From NCBI GenBank assembly GCA_049974865.1, contig JBNGCX010000015.1:4042-68041 (forward strand): a stretch of DNA of 64,000 bases. Reading direction: 5' to 3'. The first letter of the stretch is position 1; every line of letters starts with the position of its first letter. A model generated the notes under the pieces. That model did not search any database. It saw nothing but the letters and a program-made list of their open reading frames with translations, and was not told where the DNA came from. Position numbers and translations under genes: made by a program. Positions 25,569 through 33,866 of the stretch are shown here, in pieces. This DNA comes from JAGSOU01 sp049974865 (lineage in GTDB: Bacteria > Pseudomonadota > Alphaproteobacteria > Rhodobacterales > Rhodobacteraceae).

Positions 25569-25846
25569 GAGAATTCTCCCTTGCTCGGCCGGCGGTTCCG
25601 GCCTGAAACGAAATTGCGGCCACACGACGCAGCCTCACGCGCGGTTGTTTAGCGGCGAACAGGTGCAGCGTCCAGAAGTCATTGCACGGCACCGGGAAGT
25701 GATGCCTGAATGCAATGGCATACAGCCCGGCCGTGACGATTTGGACGCCACTTGGCGGTTGCAGCCGGCGGCGCGCTTTGCAAGCATGTAGCGCAACGTG
25801 CCGGCGGGTCCGCAGCCCGCGGCAATTCGTCAATCCGGAGCCTCCC
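25569..25846. promoter_or_regulatory. Divergent regulatory gap between petABC and a beta-barrel gene
   Basis: This 278-base region must hold the promoters for petABC (minus) and the outer-membrane-like gene (plus). I could not find a convincing -35/-10 pair or an FNR-like TTGAT-N4-ATCAA site by eye. It may be where PetR acts if the R. capsulatus model applies, but no site is visible. Confidence 0.3.
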
Positions 25847-26494
25847 ATGAAACATCTCCTGAGCGTTCTTACCCTCGTCCTCCTGTCGGCGCTGCCGGCC
25901 GCGGCGGAGGTCGAATTGAGCTTCTACACCGGCACCCAGTCCGCGCCGCACAGTGACGTGACGGGCAACGCCCCGGGCGTGGGCGCGTTCGATTTCAACG
26001 CCGGCTGGGAGGGCAAGCCCTTCGACATGCCGCCCTACTGGGGGGCGCGGGCGACGTGGTGGCGGACCCAGAACTTGGGCTACGCCTTCGAGGTCAACCA
26101 CGCCAAGGTCTATGCCGACAAGAAGACGCTGACGACCAACGGCTTCAACCGGCTGGAATTCACCGACGGCCACAACCTGGTGACGTTCAACGTGTTCTAC
26201 CGCTGGCCCGACGCGGCCAGCCGGGTGACGCCCTACGTGGGCGCTGGCGTGGGCCTCGCCATCCCGCATGTCGACGTGCTGGTCGCGGGCAACAAGACCT
26301 ATGGCTACCAGGTCACCGGCCCGGCGGTGCAGCTCGTGCTGGGCGCGAGCTATGCGCTGAACGATACCTGGTCCGTCTTCGGCGAATACAAGGGCACCTA
26401 TTCCAGCAACGAGGCGGATCTGAAGGGCGGCGGCAAGCTGAAGACCGACCTGATCACCAACGCGCTGAACATCGGCCTGTCCTACAAGTTCTGA
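25847..26494 (+). CDS. Outer-membrane beta-barrel protein
   Basis: Protein of 215 residues with a clean signal peptide (MKHLLSVLTLVLLSALPAAAE). The mature chain shows alternating hydrophobic/polar strands and aromatic belts (VELSFYTGTQSAPHSDVTG, YAFEVNHAKVYAD, VTFNVFYRWP, VTPYVGAGVGLAIPHV, WSVFGEYKGTYSS) and ends in LNIGLSYKF, the terminal aromatic residue used for barrel assembly. Such proteins in this family are small OmpA/OmpW-like barrels with unknown cargo. The lipid-A deacylase (PagL) group is another possibility, but its catalytic His-Ser pair is not evident. It converges with a GST gene. Confidence 0.78.
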   Translation: MKHLLSVLTLVLLSALPAAAEVELSFYTGTQSAPHSDVTGNAPGVGAFDFNAGWEGKPFDMPPYWGARATWWRTQNLGYAFEVNHAKVYADKKTLTTNGFNRLEFTDGHNLVTFNVFYRWPDAASRVTPYVGAGVGLAIPHVDVLVAGNKTYGYQVTGPAVQLVLGASYALNDTWSVFGEYKGTYSSNEADLKGGGKLKTDLITNALNIGLSYKF

Positions 26495-26498
26495 GGGC

Positions 26499-27107
26499 TC
26501 AGGCCTCTGGCTGGGTGGCCTGCATCGCGGGCCGCCCGGCGAAGCCCGCCTGCCACGCGGCCAGCGCCTCACGTCCCTTCCGCCAATCCCGTTCGCTGTG
26601 GCGGAAATCCAGGTATTCCAGCGCGCAGCCCACCGCGATCTGCCCCATGTCCAGCGGCCCCGAGAGATGGCTCATCCAGCGGCTCTCCAGCGCGTCGAGC
26701 GCGCGGGTGATCTTTTCCCACTGGCTCTCGACCCATTCATCGGAGCGCTTCTCCTCGGGGCGGCAGCGGGTCTCATAGACCATCAGCACGGCGGCATCCA
26801 TGATGCCGTCCGCGGTGGCCTCCAATGTCAGGGTTTCCCACAGGTGGCCCTTGGGATAGAGCCGCCCGCCCGCGCGGTCGTCAAAGAAGCGGCAGATCAC
26901 CCGGCTGTCATAGATCGCCGGGCCGCTGTCACGCAGCAGCGTGGGGATCTTGCCCAGCGGGTTCTGCGCGACGGGCATCTGCTCGGACGCGGTGGGGCTG
27001 CCCACGGCGGGCACGATGGTGACGTCGTCCTGCTGGTCGGTCTCGATCAGGGTGACCATGACCTTGCGGACGAAGGGCGAGGCGGGGTTGTGAAACAGCC
27101 TCATCAT
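26499..27107 (-). CDS. Glutathione S-transferase-like protein
   Basis: Protein of 202 residues with thioredoxin-fold N-terminus (MRLFHNPASPFVRKVMVTLIE, typical of bacterial GSTs, with the SPF site near residue 10), conserved NPLGKIPTLL and a DSRVICRFFDD motif before the all-helical C-domain. Start may be ATG 27107 or 27104. It overlaps the upstream small membrane protein gene by 4 bases. Likely detoxification or disulfide chemistry; substrate not inferable. Confidence 0.85.
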   Translation of the reverse strand: MMRLFHNPASPFVRKVMVTLIETDQQDDVTIVPAVGSPTASEQMPVAQNPLGKIPTLLRDSGPAIYDSRVICRFFDDRAGGRLYPKGHLWETLTLEATADGIMDAAVLMVYETRCRPEEKRSDEWVESQWEKITRALDALESRWMSHLSGPLDMGQIAVGCALEYLDFRHSERDWRKGREALAAWQAGFAGRPAMQATQPEA

Positions 27108-27388
27108 ACGCGGCGCACCCGGACGCGGCCCAGCGCGCTGGCGTCGATCTCCAGCCCCGGGCCGGCCTCGCCTACCCGCAGGACGCGGCGGAACCGGGCG
27201 GTGGTGTTGGCCTGTCCCGGCTCGCGGCGCAGGGTCACGCCCTCGTCAAGCCGGTCATGGGCATCCTCGGCCTGCTGGCAGCGGCGGCCGGGATCGACCT
27301 GGCGCGCCAGCGCATAGCCCGCCAGGGCCACCGCGCCATAGCGCAGCGCCAGCGAGGCAATCGGGGCAAGGGCAACGGGCAGGGGCAT
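27104..27388 (-). CDS. Hypothetical protein with one hydrophobic segment
   Basis: 94-residue ORF starting at ATG 27388 with a GGAGG ribosome-binding site in ACGGAGGTTTGCC. The N-terminus (VALAPIASLALRYGAVALAGYALA) is a probable single transmembrane segment; the rest is charged and basic (REPGQANTTARFRRVLRVGEAG...RVRVRRV). It overlaps the GST gene by 4 bases, which suggests they are co-translated. I do not recognise a family. Confidence 0.6.
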   Translation of the reverse strand: MPLPVALAPIASLALRYGAVALAGYALARQVDPGRRCQQAEDAHDRLDEGVTLRREPGQANTTARFRRVLRVGEAGPGLEIDASALGRVRVRRV

Positions 27389-27443
27389 GGCAAACCTCCG
27401 TTCTTTTCCGGGGAGGATAGGCAGGCGGCGGGCGGCTGTCCAC

Positions 27444-28061
27444 TCAGCTTTCGCCGAGCCCCTTCATCAGGGCGGCCAGCAGCCGGGCCTCCGGGTCCAG
27501 GCCGTGGGTCTCCAGATGGCGGGCGGCCGATAGGCGGGCGGTGTCCGGCTTGTTCTGGGCCAGTTTCCATGTGCCGTCGACGGTTTCCACATGCATCCGC
27601 ACGGGCACGATGGCGCGCATCATCCGCTCGACCAGGTCATCCGGCATCTTGTTCAGCGTCCAGGGCCGTTTGGGCAGGAGGCGCTCCTCGAACTGCGCCG
27701 ATTGACGCTCCAGCAGGGCGCGCAGGTCGGCGGCGGGACGGGCCTCCAGCCGGCCGCGCAGATGCACGGCGACGTAATTCCAGGTCGGCACCTGGTCGCG
27801 CATCTCGTACCAGTCGGGCGAGATGTAGCCGTCGGGCCCGGTGACGGCCATCACCGCCTGCGCCGGCAGGGCGCGGGAGAGGGGCGTGGAGCGCACGAGG
27901 TGCGTCTCCAGAACCGTGCCGTCCCCGGACAGCAGGAAGGGCACATGCGACACCAGCGGTCCGTCGGCGCCGTTGACGCTGAGCGTGCCGAAGGCGCGCT
28001 CGCGGGCGAAGGCGATATTGCGCTCGCGCGGCTCGGCCCGGAAGGCGGGGTTCGGGTGCAT
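27444..28061 (-). CDS. PaiB-like FMN-binding protein
   Basis: Protein of 205 residues of the PaiB (putative FMN-binding negative transcriptional regulator) family. Conserved parts are the N-terminal MHPNPAFRAEPRERNIAFARERAFG, FGTLSV, SHVPFLL, HLVRSTPLSR and NYVAVHLRGRLEA. The fold is a split-barrel flavoprotein; B. subtilis PaiB represses sporulation-related enzymes, but that role does not transfer automatically. It sits 2 bases after mtaB on the same strand. Confidence 0.82.
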   Translation of the reverse strand: MHPNPAFRAEPRERNIAFARERAFGTLSVNGADGPLVSHVPFLLSGDGTVLETHLVRSTPLSRALPAQAVMAVTGPDGYISPDWYEMRDQVPTWNYVAVHLRGRLEARPAADLRALLERQSAQFEERLLPKRPWTLNKMPDDLVERMMRAIVPVRMHVETVDGTWKLAQNKPDTARLSAARHLETHGLDPEARLLAALMKGLGES

Positions 28062-28062
28062 C

Positions 28063-29319
28063 TCAGGCCGCCGTCAACTGGCCACAGGCATGGCCGGTTA
28101 TGGTGGCGGTCACGATCTGTCCCTCGGCCTGGTCGGCGGCGAAGACGACCTCGGTGAATTGCTCGGTCCGGCCCATGCGCGGGTTCTCCATCAGCACCTT
28201 GCGGGTCGCCCCGTGCTGGGCGCGCAGGTGTTTCTCCACCTGCGCCTCGCCGGCCGCGCGCAGCCGCGCCGCACGTTCCTTGATCGCGGCGCCATGCACC
28301 TGCGGCATGCGCGCGGCGGGGGTGCCGGGGCGGGGCGAGTAGGGGAAGACATGCAGCCAGGTCAGGCCGCAGTCCTCGACCAGCCTCAGCGAGTTCTCGA
28401 ACATCGCCTCGGTCTCGGTGGGGAAACCGGCGATGATGTCGGCGCCGTAGGTCATGTCGGGGCGCAGCCGGCGCGCCTCTTCGCAGAAGCGGATGGCGTC
28501 GTCGCGCAGATGGCGGCGCTTCATCCGCTTCAGGATCATGTCGTCGCCGGCCTGCAAACTGAGGTGCAGATGCGGCATCAGGCGCGGCTCGGTGGCGATC
28601 GCCTGCATCAGGGCCTCGTCCGCCTCGATCGAATCGATGGAACTGATGCGCAGCCGCGGCAGGTCGGGCACCAGCTTCAGGATGCGCATCACCAGGTCGC
28701 CCAGCCGCGGCTCGGCCGGCAGGTCGGCGCCCCAGGAGGTGAGGTCGACGCCGGTCAGCACCACCTCGTTATAGCCGCGGTCCACCAGCCGCTTGATCTG
28801 GTCGACCACCACGCCCGCGGGCACGCTGCGCGAATTGCCCCGGCCATAGGGGATGATGCAGAAGGTGCAGCGGTGGTCGCAGCCGTTCTGCACCTGGACA
28901 TAGGCGCGGCTGCGCGTGCCGAACCCGTCGATCAGGTGGCCGGCGGTCTCGGTCACCGACATGATGTCGTCGACCTGCACCTTTTCGGTCTGGCCGATGA
29001 AATCGGGGCCGAGGCCCGCCCAGGTCTCGGGCTGCATCTTTTCGCTGTTGCCGATCACCAGGTCGACCTCCGCCATGGCGGAGAAGGTCTCAGGCTCGGT
29101 CTGCGCGGCGCAGCCGGTGACGATCAGCTTGGCCTGCGGATTGTCGCGCCGCAGCTTGCGTATCTCCTGCCGGGCTTTGCGCACGGCCTCGGCGGTCACG
29201 GCGCAGGTGTTCACCACCACGGCATTCTCCACGCCGTGTTCGCGGGCCAGTTCCTTCATCGCCTCGGTCTCGTAGGCGTTCAGGCGGCAGCCCAAGGTGG
29301 TGAACCTGGGCGCGCTCAC
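28063..29319 (-). CDS. mtaB: tRNA (t6A37)-C2 methylthiotransferase
   Basis: Radical-SAM enzyme of 418 residues converting t6A37 to ms2t6A in ANN-decoding tRNAs. It has the UPF0004 N-domain cysteines (LGCRLNAYE, VVNTCAVT, VTGCAAQ), the radical-SAM cluster CDHRCTFCIIPYGRG and a C-terminal TRAM-like region (RTEQFTEVVF). GTG 29319 is chosen because it makes a GTGA 4-base overlap with dapF and gives the typical N-terminus SAPRFTTLGCR; the longer frame is antisense. Lys-UUU tRNA, a known t6A-type substrate, is encoded 1 kb away. Confidence 0.92.
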   Translation of the reverse strand: MSAPRFTTLGCRLNAYETEAMKELAREHGVENAVVVNTCAVTAEAVRKARQEIRKLRRDNPQAKLIVTGCAAQTEPETFSAMAEVDLVIGNSEKMQPETWAGLGPDFIGQTEKVQVDDIMSVTETAGHLIDGFGTRSRAYVQVQNGCDHRCTFCIIPYGRGNSRSVPAGVVVDQIKRLVDRGYNEVVLTGVDLTSWGADLPAEPRLGDLVMRILKLVPDLPRLRISSIDSIEADEALMQAIATEPRLMPHLHLSLQAGDDMILKRMKRRHLRDDAIRFCEEARRLRPDMTYGADIIAGFPTETEAMFENSLRLVEDCGLTWLHVFPYSPRPGTPAARMPQVHGAAIKERAARLRAAGEAQVEKHLRAQHGATRKVLMENPRMGRTEQFTEVVFAADQAEGQIVTATITGHACGQLTAA

Positions 29320-30155
29320 TGGGCCGCCTCCAGGAACTGGTCGGTAAACTGCCCCGAAAAGACGTGCATGGTCGCGCCTGTCATCCACACGCCGTCTTCC
29401 CGCCAGTCGATCTCCAGCGTGCCGCCGTCAAGCTCGATGGTCACGCGCCGCCCGGTCAGGCCCCGGCGCGCCGCGGCCACCGCGGTGGCGCAAGAGGACG
29501 AGCCCGAGGCCAGCGTCACGCCCACGCCCCGCTCCCACACCCGCATGCGCAGGCGGTCGGGGCCGATGAGGCTGGCCACCTGCACATTGGTGCGCTCGGG
29601 GAAAAGCGGGTGATGCTCATGCTCGGGGCCGAAGCTGTCCAGGTCCACCGCCTCGGCATCCTCAACGAAGAAGGTGCAATGCGGGTTGCCGATGCCGGTG
29701 GCGGTGGGGGCGCCGGGAATCGGCAGTTCCAGCGTGTCCATCTCGCGGGCCAGCGGGATCTCCTGCCAGTCGAGCAGGGGCGCGCCCATGTTCACCCGGG
29801 TCAGCCCGCCGCCGGCATCCTCGCAGGTCAGCCGCCCACGCTCGGTCACCAGGGTCAGCGCGGCCTTGCCGGCCTCATCCATCAGGTGGCGGGCGACGCA
29901 GCGCGTGGCGTTTCCGCAGGCCGCCGAGAGCGAGCCATCGGCATTGTAGAAGGTCAGCCGCGCATCCGCATCCTCGGCCGATTCGATCACCGCCAGCTGG
30001 TCGAATCCCACGCCCTTGTGCCGATCGGCGATGGCTGTGATCAGCGCAGCCGGCAGCGACGCGGGCGTACCGCGCTGGTCGATGATCACGAAATCGTTGC
30101 CAAGCCCGTGCATCTTCATGAAGGGCAGGCCAGAAGGGGGGGCGCTGTTCTGCAT
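29316..30155 (-). CDS. dapF: Diaminopimelate epimerase
   Basis: Enzyme of 279 residues interconverting LL- and meso-diaminopimelate for lysine and peptidoglycan. N-terminal MKMHGLGNDFVIID, the first catalytic Cys in LSAACGNATRCVAR and the second in ASGSSSCATAVA are in place; GNPHCTFFVEDA and VGVTLASG also match. ATG 30155 gives a short N-terminal extension (MQNSAPPSGLPF); ATG 30119 (MKMHG) is the alternative start. It overlaps mtaB by 4 bases, so the two form an operon. Confidence 0.93.
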   Translation of the reverse strand: MQNSAPPSGLPFMKMHGLGNDFVIIDQRGTPASLPAALITAIADRHKGVGFDQLAVIESAEDADARLTFYNADGSLSAACGNATRCVARHLMDEAGKAALTLVTERGRLTCEDAGGGLTRVNMGAPLLDWQEIPLAREMDTLELPIPGAPTATGIGNPHCTFFVEDAEAVDLDSFGPEHEHHPLFPERTNVQVASLIGPDRLRMRVWERGVGVTLASGSSSCATAVAAARRGLTGRRVTIELDGGTLEIDWREDGVWMTGATMHVFSGQFTDQFLEAAQ

Positions 30156-30221
30156 GGGCGGGCATATAACCCGCGTCAGGGGGCAAATAAAGAGAAGGGT
30201 GAAAAAAGCGCGAAAATGTCC

Positions 30222-30250
30222 TTGACCCCCCCGCGGGGTTTTTCTAAGTA
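30222..30250 (+). promoter_or_regulatory. Promoter of the tRNA-Lys gene
   Basis: TTGACC at 30222-30227, exact 17-base spacer, TAAGTA at 30245-30250, 14 bases before the tRNA 5' end. The GC-rich spacer contains CCCC-CGC-GGGG followed by TTTTT, which also reads as a minimal terminator hairpin. Confidence 0.65.
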
Positions 30251-30263
30251 GCGGGCCTCAAGT

Positions 30264-30339
30264 GGGCCGTTAGCTCAGTTGGTAGAGCAACTGACTTTTA
30301 ATCAGTGGGTCGCAGGTTCGAATCCTGCACGGCTCACCA
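30264..30339 (+). tRNA. tRNA-Lys (anticodon UUU)
   Basis: Full cloverleaf, 76 bases with encoded CCA. The acceptor stem GGGCCGT pairs with ACGGCTC (one G-T pair), D-arm contains AGCTCAGTTGGTAGAGC, anticodon arm ACTGA-CTTTTAA-TCAGT gives UUU, and T-arm has GTTCGAATC. Its own promoter lies just upstream. Confidence 0.97.
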
Positions 30340-30743
30340 CTTGATCCCAAAAAACGACACTGATTCCGCGGGATAGGCAGTTGACTCGCGGACTCAGGCG
30401 CGCTGGAGAAGCGTCATGCGGGGGCCACCGGTCCCGATGCCGGGCAGGTTGCGGAGAGCCCGGCGCGACCGGCATTCCCGAGGCCGCCCGGCGGTTGCCC
30501 CGGGCCGGGAAAGGAATCACGGCACCCGGAGAGCGATGCCTCCCGGTCCCATCTGACCCTTGACGAATGTCGTTTCGCTGCGTAAGCGGAATGCAGGCTC
30601 CAGGCGCCTGCCGCTCGCGGACGTTCATGTCTCGGTGAAGTTCTGGTTCTGACGATCTCTCTCTCACCCTCGATGCATTTCGTGCGGTGGGCAATGCGAG
30701 CCCCCATCCCGTGACGTGGAATGCGTGAGCGTAGGAGAGCGCG
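30340..30743. other. 404-base gap after tRNA-Lys
   Basis: No convincing gene lies here. Several minus-strand ORFs cross it, but one ends in the sequence VSRAGFEPATH, the well-known false translation of tRNA 3' ends, and none has a good start site. I see no repeat of the tRNA 3' end, integrase fragment or terminator with T-run. A GAGCGTAGGAGAGCG ribosome-binding site at its right end belongs to the MATE gene. It may hold the MATE promoter or eroded sequence. Confidence 0.5.
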
Positions 30744-32138
30744 ATGTCGTCGGACACCGTCTCGCACAATAGATTTCTGCAGGGCCCGCTGGGGGCCATA
30801 CTCGCCAAGACCGCCCTTCCCATCATTTTCGTGATGGGGTCGAGCGGCCTTATCGCCGTCGCTGATGCGGTCTTCCTGGGTGTCTATGTCGGCCCGGAGG
30901 CCCTTGGCGCGGTCACCCTGATGTTCCCGGTCTACATGGTGATTGTGGCGCTCTCGTCGCTGGTCGCGAGCGGGATGTCGAGTCTTCTGGCCCGACGGAT
31001 CGGCGCCGGGCGGATCGTTGAGGCGCGGGCGGTCTTCGCCGGTGCGCATCTGCTTGCGCTGACGGTCAGCGCCGGTCTCATCGTCTTGTTCCTGGCCTTC
31101 GGGTCGGGCCTGACGCTACTGGCTGCGAACGGATCGGCATCGCTGGCCGAGATGGGGCATGTCTATCTCGGGATATCGGTGCTGTCTTCGCCCGTGCTGT
31201 TCCTGTTGTCGGTCAATTCCGATGCGCTGCGCAGCGAGGGCCGGGCGGGGCTGATGGCGGGGATGAGCCTGCTGGTCTCCCTTGCCAATATCGGCCTGAA
31301 CTACCTGCTGATCGCGCGCCTAGGGCTGGGCGTGGCAGGCTCGGCTTGGGGCACGGCGTTGGCCCAGGCGCTGGCGCTCGCGCTTCTTGCGCTGTTCCGC
31401 CTGCGCGGCAGGACCGACCTCTGGCCCGCCTGTCCGCCCGGCTGGAACCCGGTCGCGGGCTGGGGCCGCATGCTGGCCCTCGGCGCACCGCAAAGCCTTG
31501 GCTTCTTCGGCCTTGCGCTGGTCTCGGCCACGATTATCGCGGCGCTGCAGGTGGTGGGCAGCCAAGGCTACGATGCCACGGTGTCGGCCTATGGCATCAT
31601 CACCCGGATCATGACCTTCGTCTTCCTGCCGCTTCTGGGGCTGAGCCAGGCGCTGCAATCCGTCGTGGGCAACAATTTCGGCGCGGGCCAGCGGCGACGT
31701 TCGGTTGCCGTCCTGCGCATCGGGGTCGTTGCGGCGCTGCTCTATTGCGTCGTTGCGGAGGCCCTGCTCATCGGCCTGGCGCGTCCGATCGGCCTGCTTT
31801 TCGTCGAGGACGGCGCCGCAGCCCAGCAGGTGGCCCGGATCCTGCCGGTGATGGTCGCCATGTATTTCCTCTCGGGGCCGCTGCTGATGATCGGCGCCTA
31901 TTTCCAGGCGATCGGCGATGCCGGGCGGGCGGTGATCCTGAGCCTGTCGAAACCCTATCTTTTCACCCTGCCGCTGATCGGCCTCTTCGCCGTCCTCTTC
32001 GGCGAGCGCGGTATCTGGTACGCGGCGCCTGTGGCGGAACTCCTGCTGTTCGGCGTTACGATGCTGGTCCTGGCAGGAACGGTGCGACGGGGCCTTGGCC
32101 CGGAGCTGTTGGCCGTCAGCAAGGAGAACACGAAATGA
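30744..32138 (+). CDS. MATE-family efflux transporter
   Basis: Inner-membrane cation/drug antiporter of 464 residues with twelve predicted helices in two bundles. Features are LPIIFVMGSSGLIAVADAVFLG in helix one, the first-bundle MFPVYMVIVALSSLVASGMSSLLARRIGAG, and the second-bundle FVFLPLLGLSQALQSVVGNNFGAGQRRRSV typical of the DinF/NorM-like group. ATG 30744 follows TAGGAGAG. It overlaps the next small gene by 4 bases (ATGA). Substrate unknown. The pair stands right of tRNA-Lys and a gap, where accessory genes often enter. Confidence 0.88.
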   Translation: MSSDTVSHNRFLQGPLGAILAKTALPIIFVMGSSGLIAVADAVFLGVYVGPEALGAVTLMFPVYMVIVALSSLVASGMSSLLARRIGAGRIVEARAVFAGAHLLALTVSAGLIVLFLAFGSGLTLLAANGSASLAEMGHVYLGISVLSSPVLFLLSVNSDALRSEGRAGLMAGMSLLVSLANIGLNYLLIARLGLGVAGSAWGTALAQALALALLALFRLRGRTDLWPACPPGWNPVAGWGRMLALGAPQSLGFFGLALVSATIIAALQVVGSQGYDATVSAYGIITRIMTFVFLPLLGLSQALQSVVGNNFGAGQRRRSVAVLRIGVVAALLYCVVAEALLIGLARPIGLLFVEDGAAAQQVARILPVMVAMYFLSGPLLMIGAYFQAIGDAGRAVILSLSKPYLFTLPLIGLFAVLFGERGIWYAAPVAELLLFGVTMLVLAGTVRRGLGPELLAVSKENTK

Positions 32139-32563
32139 AACCGGTATTGCCCTCCATCGAGGCCGCGAAGACGCAGGCCAAGGCCCTGCGGGCCCGGCTG
32201 GAAACCGAAGGCGTCGCCATCAGCCACGGCAAGGCGCTGGAGCTGGTCGCCCATCAATACGGGTATCGCGACTGGAACACGCTGCATGCCGCGATCGGCA
32301 ACCGGCCGCCTGTCCCGTGGAAGGTGGGCGACCGCGTGCGTGGCCGCTACCTGGGCCAGGGTTTCGTGGCCGAGATCGTTTCGGTGGAAAGACAGGGGGA
32401 GGGCTGGTTCCGCCTGTCGCTGGAGCTCGACGAGGCGGTGGATGTGGTCACCTTCGACAGCTTCTCCAATTACCGTAAGAGGGTGAGTGGCGTGGTCGGC
32501 CCGGGCGGCCTGTCGCGGGAAAAGACGTCGGACGGCCACCCGGTGCTTGAAGTGGAGGTGTGA
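32135..32563 (+). CDS. Glyoxalase_8-like small protein
   Basis: 142-residue cytoplasmic protein, start ATG 32135 overlapping the MATE stop codon. The N-terminal half (SIEAAKTQAKALRARLETEG, ISHGKALELVAHQYGYRDWNTLHA) is the pattern of proteins annotated as glyoxalase superfamily protein (Glyoxalase_8), and the second half (WKVGDRVRGRYLGQGFVAEIVSVE, then FDSFSNYRKRV) looks like an SH3-like barrel. Catalytic metal ligands of true glyoxalase enzymes are not evident, so it may be a binding rather than catalytic protein. Translational coupling to MATE suggests a joint role, but no function is established. Confidence 0.6.
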   Translation: MKPVLPSIEAAKTQAKALRARLETEGVAISHGKALELVAHQYGYRDWNTLHAAIGNRPPVPWKVGDRVRGRYLGQGFVAEIVSVERQGEGWFRLSLELDEAVDVVTFDSFSNYRKRVSGVVGPGGLSREKTSDGHPVLEVEV

Positions 32564-32614
32564 TCGCTGGCACCGGGGACGGCGCGGCTGGACGACCGGC
32601 CGGCCAGCGGGCGG

Positions 32615-33864
32615 TCACTCGATCCGGCGTTGCGTGACCCTTGCGCCGTCAGACAGGGCCGCCGAGGGATAGAGCACCACCGCGTCCCCCTCGCTCAGCC
32701 CGCCCACCACCTCGGCCGTGGTGCCGTTGTTATGGCCGATCTCCACCCGGTGGAGGCGGGCGGTCCCGTCTTCCACGCGGAACACGGCCCAGTCCGTGCC
32801 GGAGCGGAACAGGGCGCTGGACGGGACCTTCAGCGCCGAGGCCTCCTCCCAGACCACGATCCGCACCTCCACGCGGTAGCCGTGGCCCAGCGTCGGGCGC
32901 GCCTCGGGCGGGTCGGTGAAGCGAATCACGACGTCCACGCGCTGTTCCTCGACCCCCAGGGCGGAATACTTGGTCACGCCGAAGGGATCGACGCGCACCA
33001 CCTCGCCCGACAGGGCCTCCGGACCGCCCCAGTCCTCGATCCGCACGCGGTCGCCGGGGCTGACCTGCACCGCGTCCGAGGAAATGAGCTGCGCCACGAT
33101 CTCGAGGTCGTTGTCGATATCGCCGATCTCGAGGATCGGGGTGCCGGCGGGCAGGGTGGTTTCGCTCTGCTGGATCACCCGCAGGATGCGCCCGTCGATG
33201 GGGGCGAAGATCGGGATTTCGTCGCTATAGCCGTTCTCCACCGGCGTGCGGGGGTCGAGATCCTCGAACCCGATCAGCTGGGCGCGGGCGTTTTCCAACT
33301 CGGCCCGGCGGATGGCGATCGCGGCCTGGGCGGTGGCCAGGCGGGCCTCGGCGGCGCGGGCGGCGGTGCGGGCACGGTCGAGCGCGGCCTCGCTCACCGT
33401 TCCGCTGGCCTCCAGCTTGCTGGTGCGCTCCAGGTCGGACTGGGCGAGGTCGTAATCGGCCTGCGCCGCGTTCAGCTCGGCCCGGGTCAGGCGCAGCGCG
33501 GCCTCGGCGGCATGGACGGCGGCGCGTGCCTGTTCGCGGGTCCGCAGGTCCAGAACCTCGGGGCTGGTGGGCCGCATTTGCGCCACGATGGTCTTGTCGC
33601 GCTCGACCCGGTCGCCGGGGTCCACCCGGACCCGCATCAGGCGCCCGGCGACGGGGGTGGAGAGCACATAGGCGTCGTGCACGCGCGTGCGCCCCTCCTC
33701 GTCGATGGTCACCCGCATCGGCCCGCGGCTGACCTGCCCCATGTCCACCATCAGCGGGCGCGGCCAGAAGGCGGCGGCCAGAAGGCGGCGGCCAGGGTGG
33801 CGGCGATGAGGCCCAACGCCAAGAGCGTCAGGAGGGTGCGCGAGCGCTTCTTGCGAACTGCCAT
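32615..33864 (-). pseudogene. HlyD-family adaptor, frameshifted by a 14-bp tandem duplication
   Basis: Third gene of an ATPase-permease-adaptor cassette. From ATG 33864, two bases after the permease stop, the frame reads a proper anchor (MAVRKKRSRTLLTLLALGLIAATLAAAFWP) but then hits TGA at 33753-33751. The remainder, from 33751, is an uninterrupted 378-residue adaptor: barrel-sandwich halves (AYVLSTPVAGRLMRVRVDPGD and PIFAPIDGRILRVIQQSE), a coiled-coil hairpin between, and a beta-barrel/membrane-proximal end. The break is caused by two tandem copies of a 14-base unit (33763-33776, 33777-33790). With one copy the frame reads FWPRPLMVDMGQV across the joint and gives 411 residues. As written, only a version lacking signal and anchor could be made, from ATG 33751. 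Confidence 0.85.
33763..33790. repeat. Perfect 14-bp tandem duplication in the HlyD gene
   Basis: GCCAGAAGGCGGCG occurs twice in direct contact (33763-33776 and 33777-33790), followed by a partial third start GCCAG. Because 14 is not a multiple of three, gain or loss of a copy shifts the frame of the adaptor gene. Loss of one copy exactly repairs it. Confidence 0.95.
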
Positions 33865-33866
33865 GA

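Noticed and set aside
30340..30743. Integrated element or attachment site next to tRNA-Lys
   Set aside because: No second copy of the tRNA 3' end, integrase or insertion-sequence remnant was seen by eye within the window.
30302..30826. 174-residue minus-strand ORF across tRNA-Lys and the 5' end of the MATE gene
   Set aside because: Its end, VSRAGFEPATH, is a known false translation of a tRNA 3' end, and its start lies antisense inside the MATE gene.
32564..32614. CGCTGGC...GCCAGCG repeat between the Glyoxalase_8-like and HlyD genes
   Set aside because: The arms are about 28 bases apart with no T-run and GC-rich sequence makes such matches common; not enough for a terminator.
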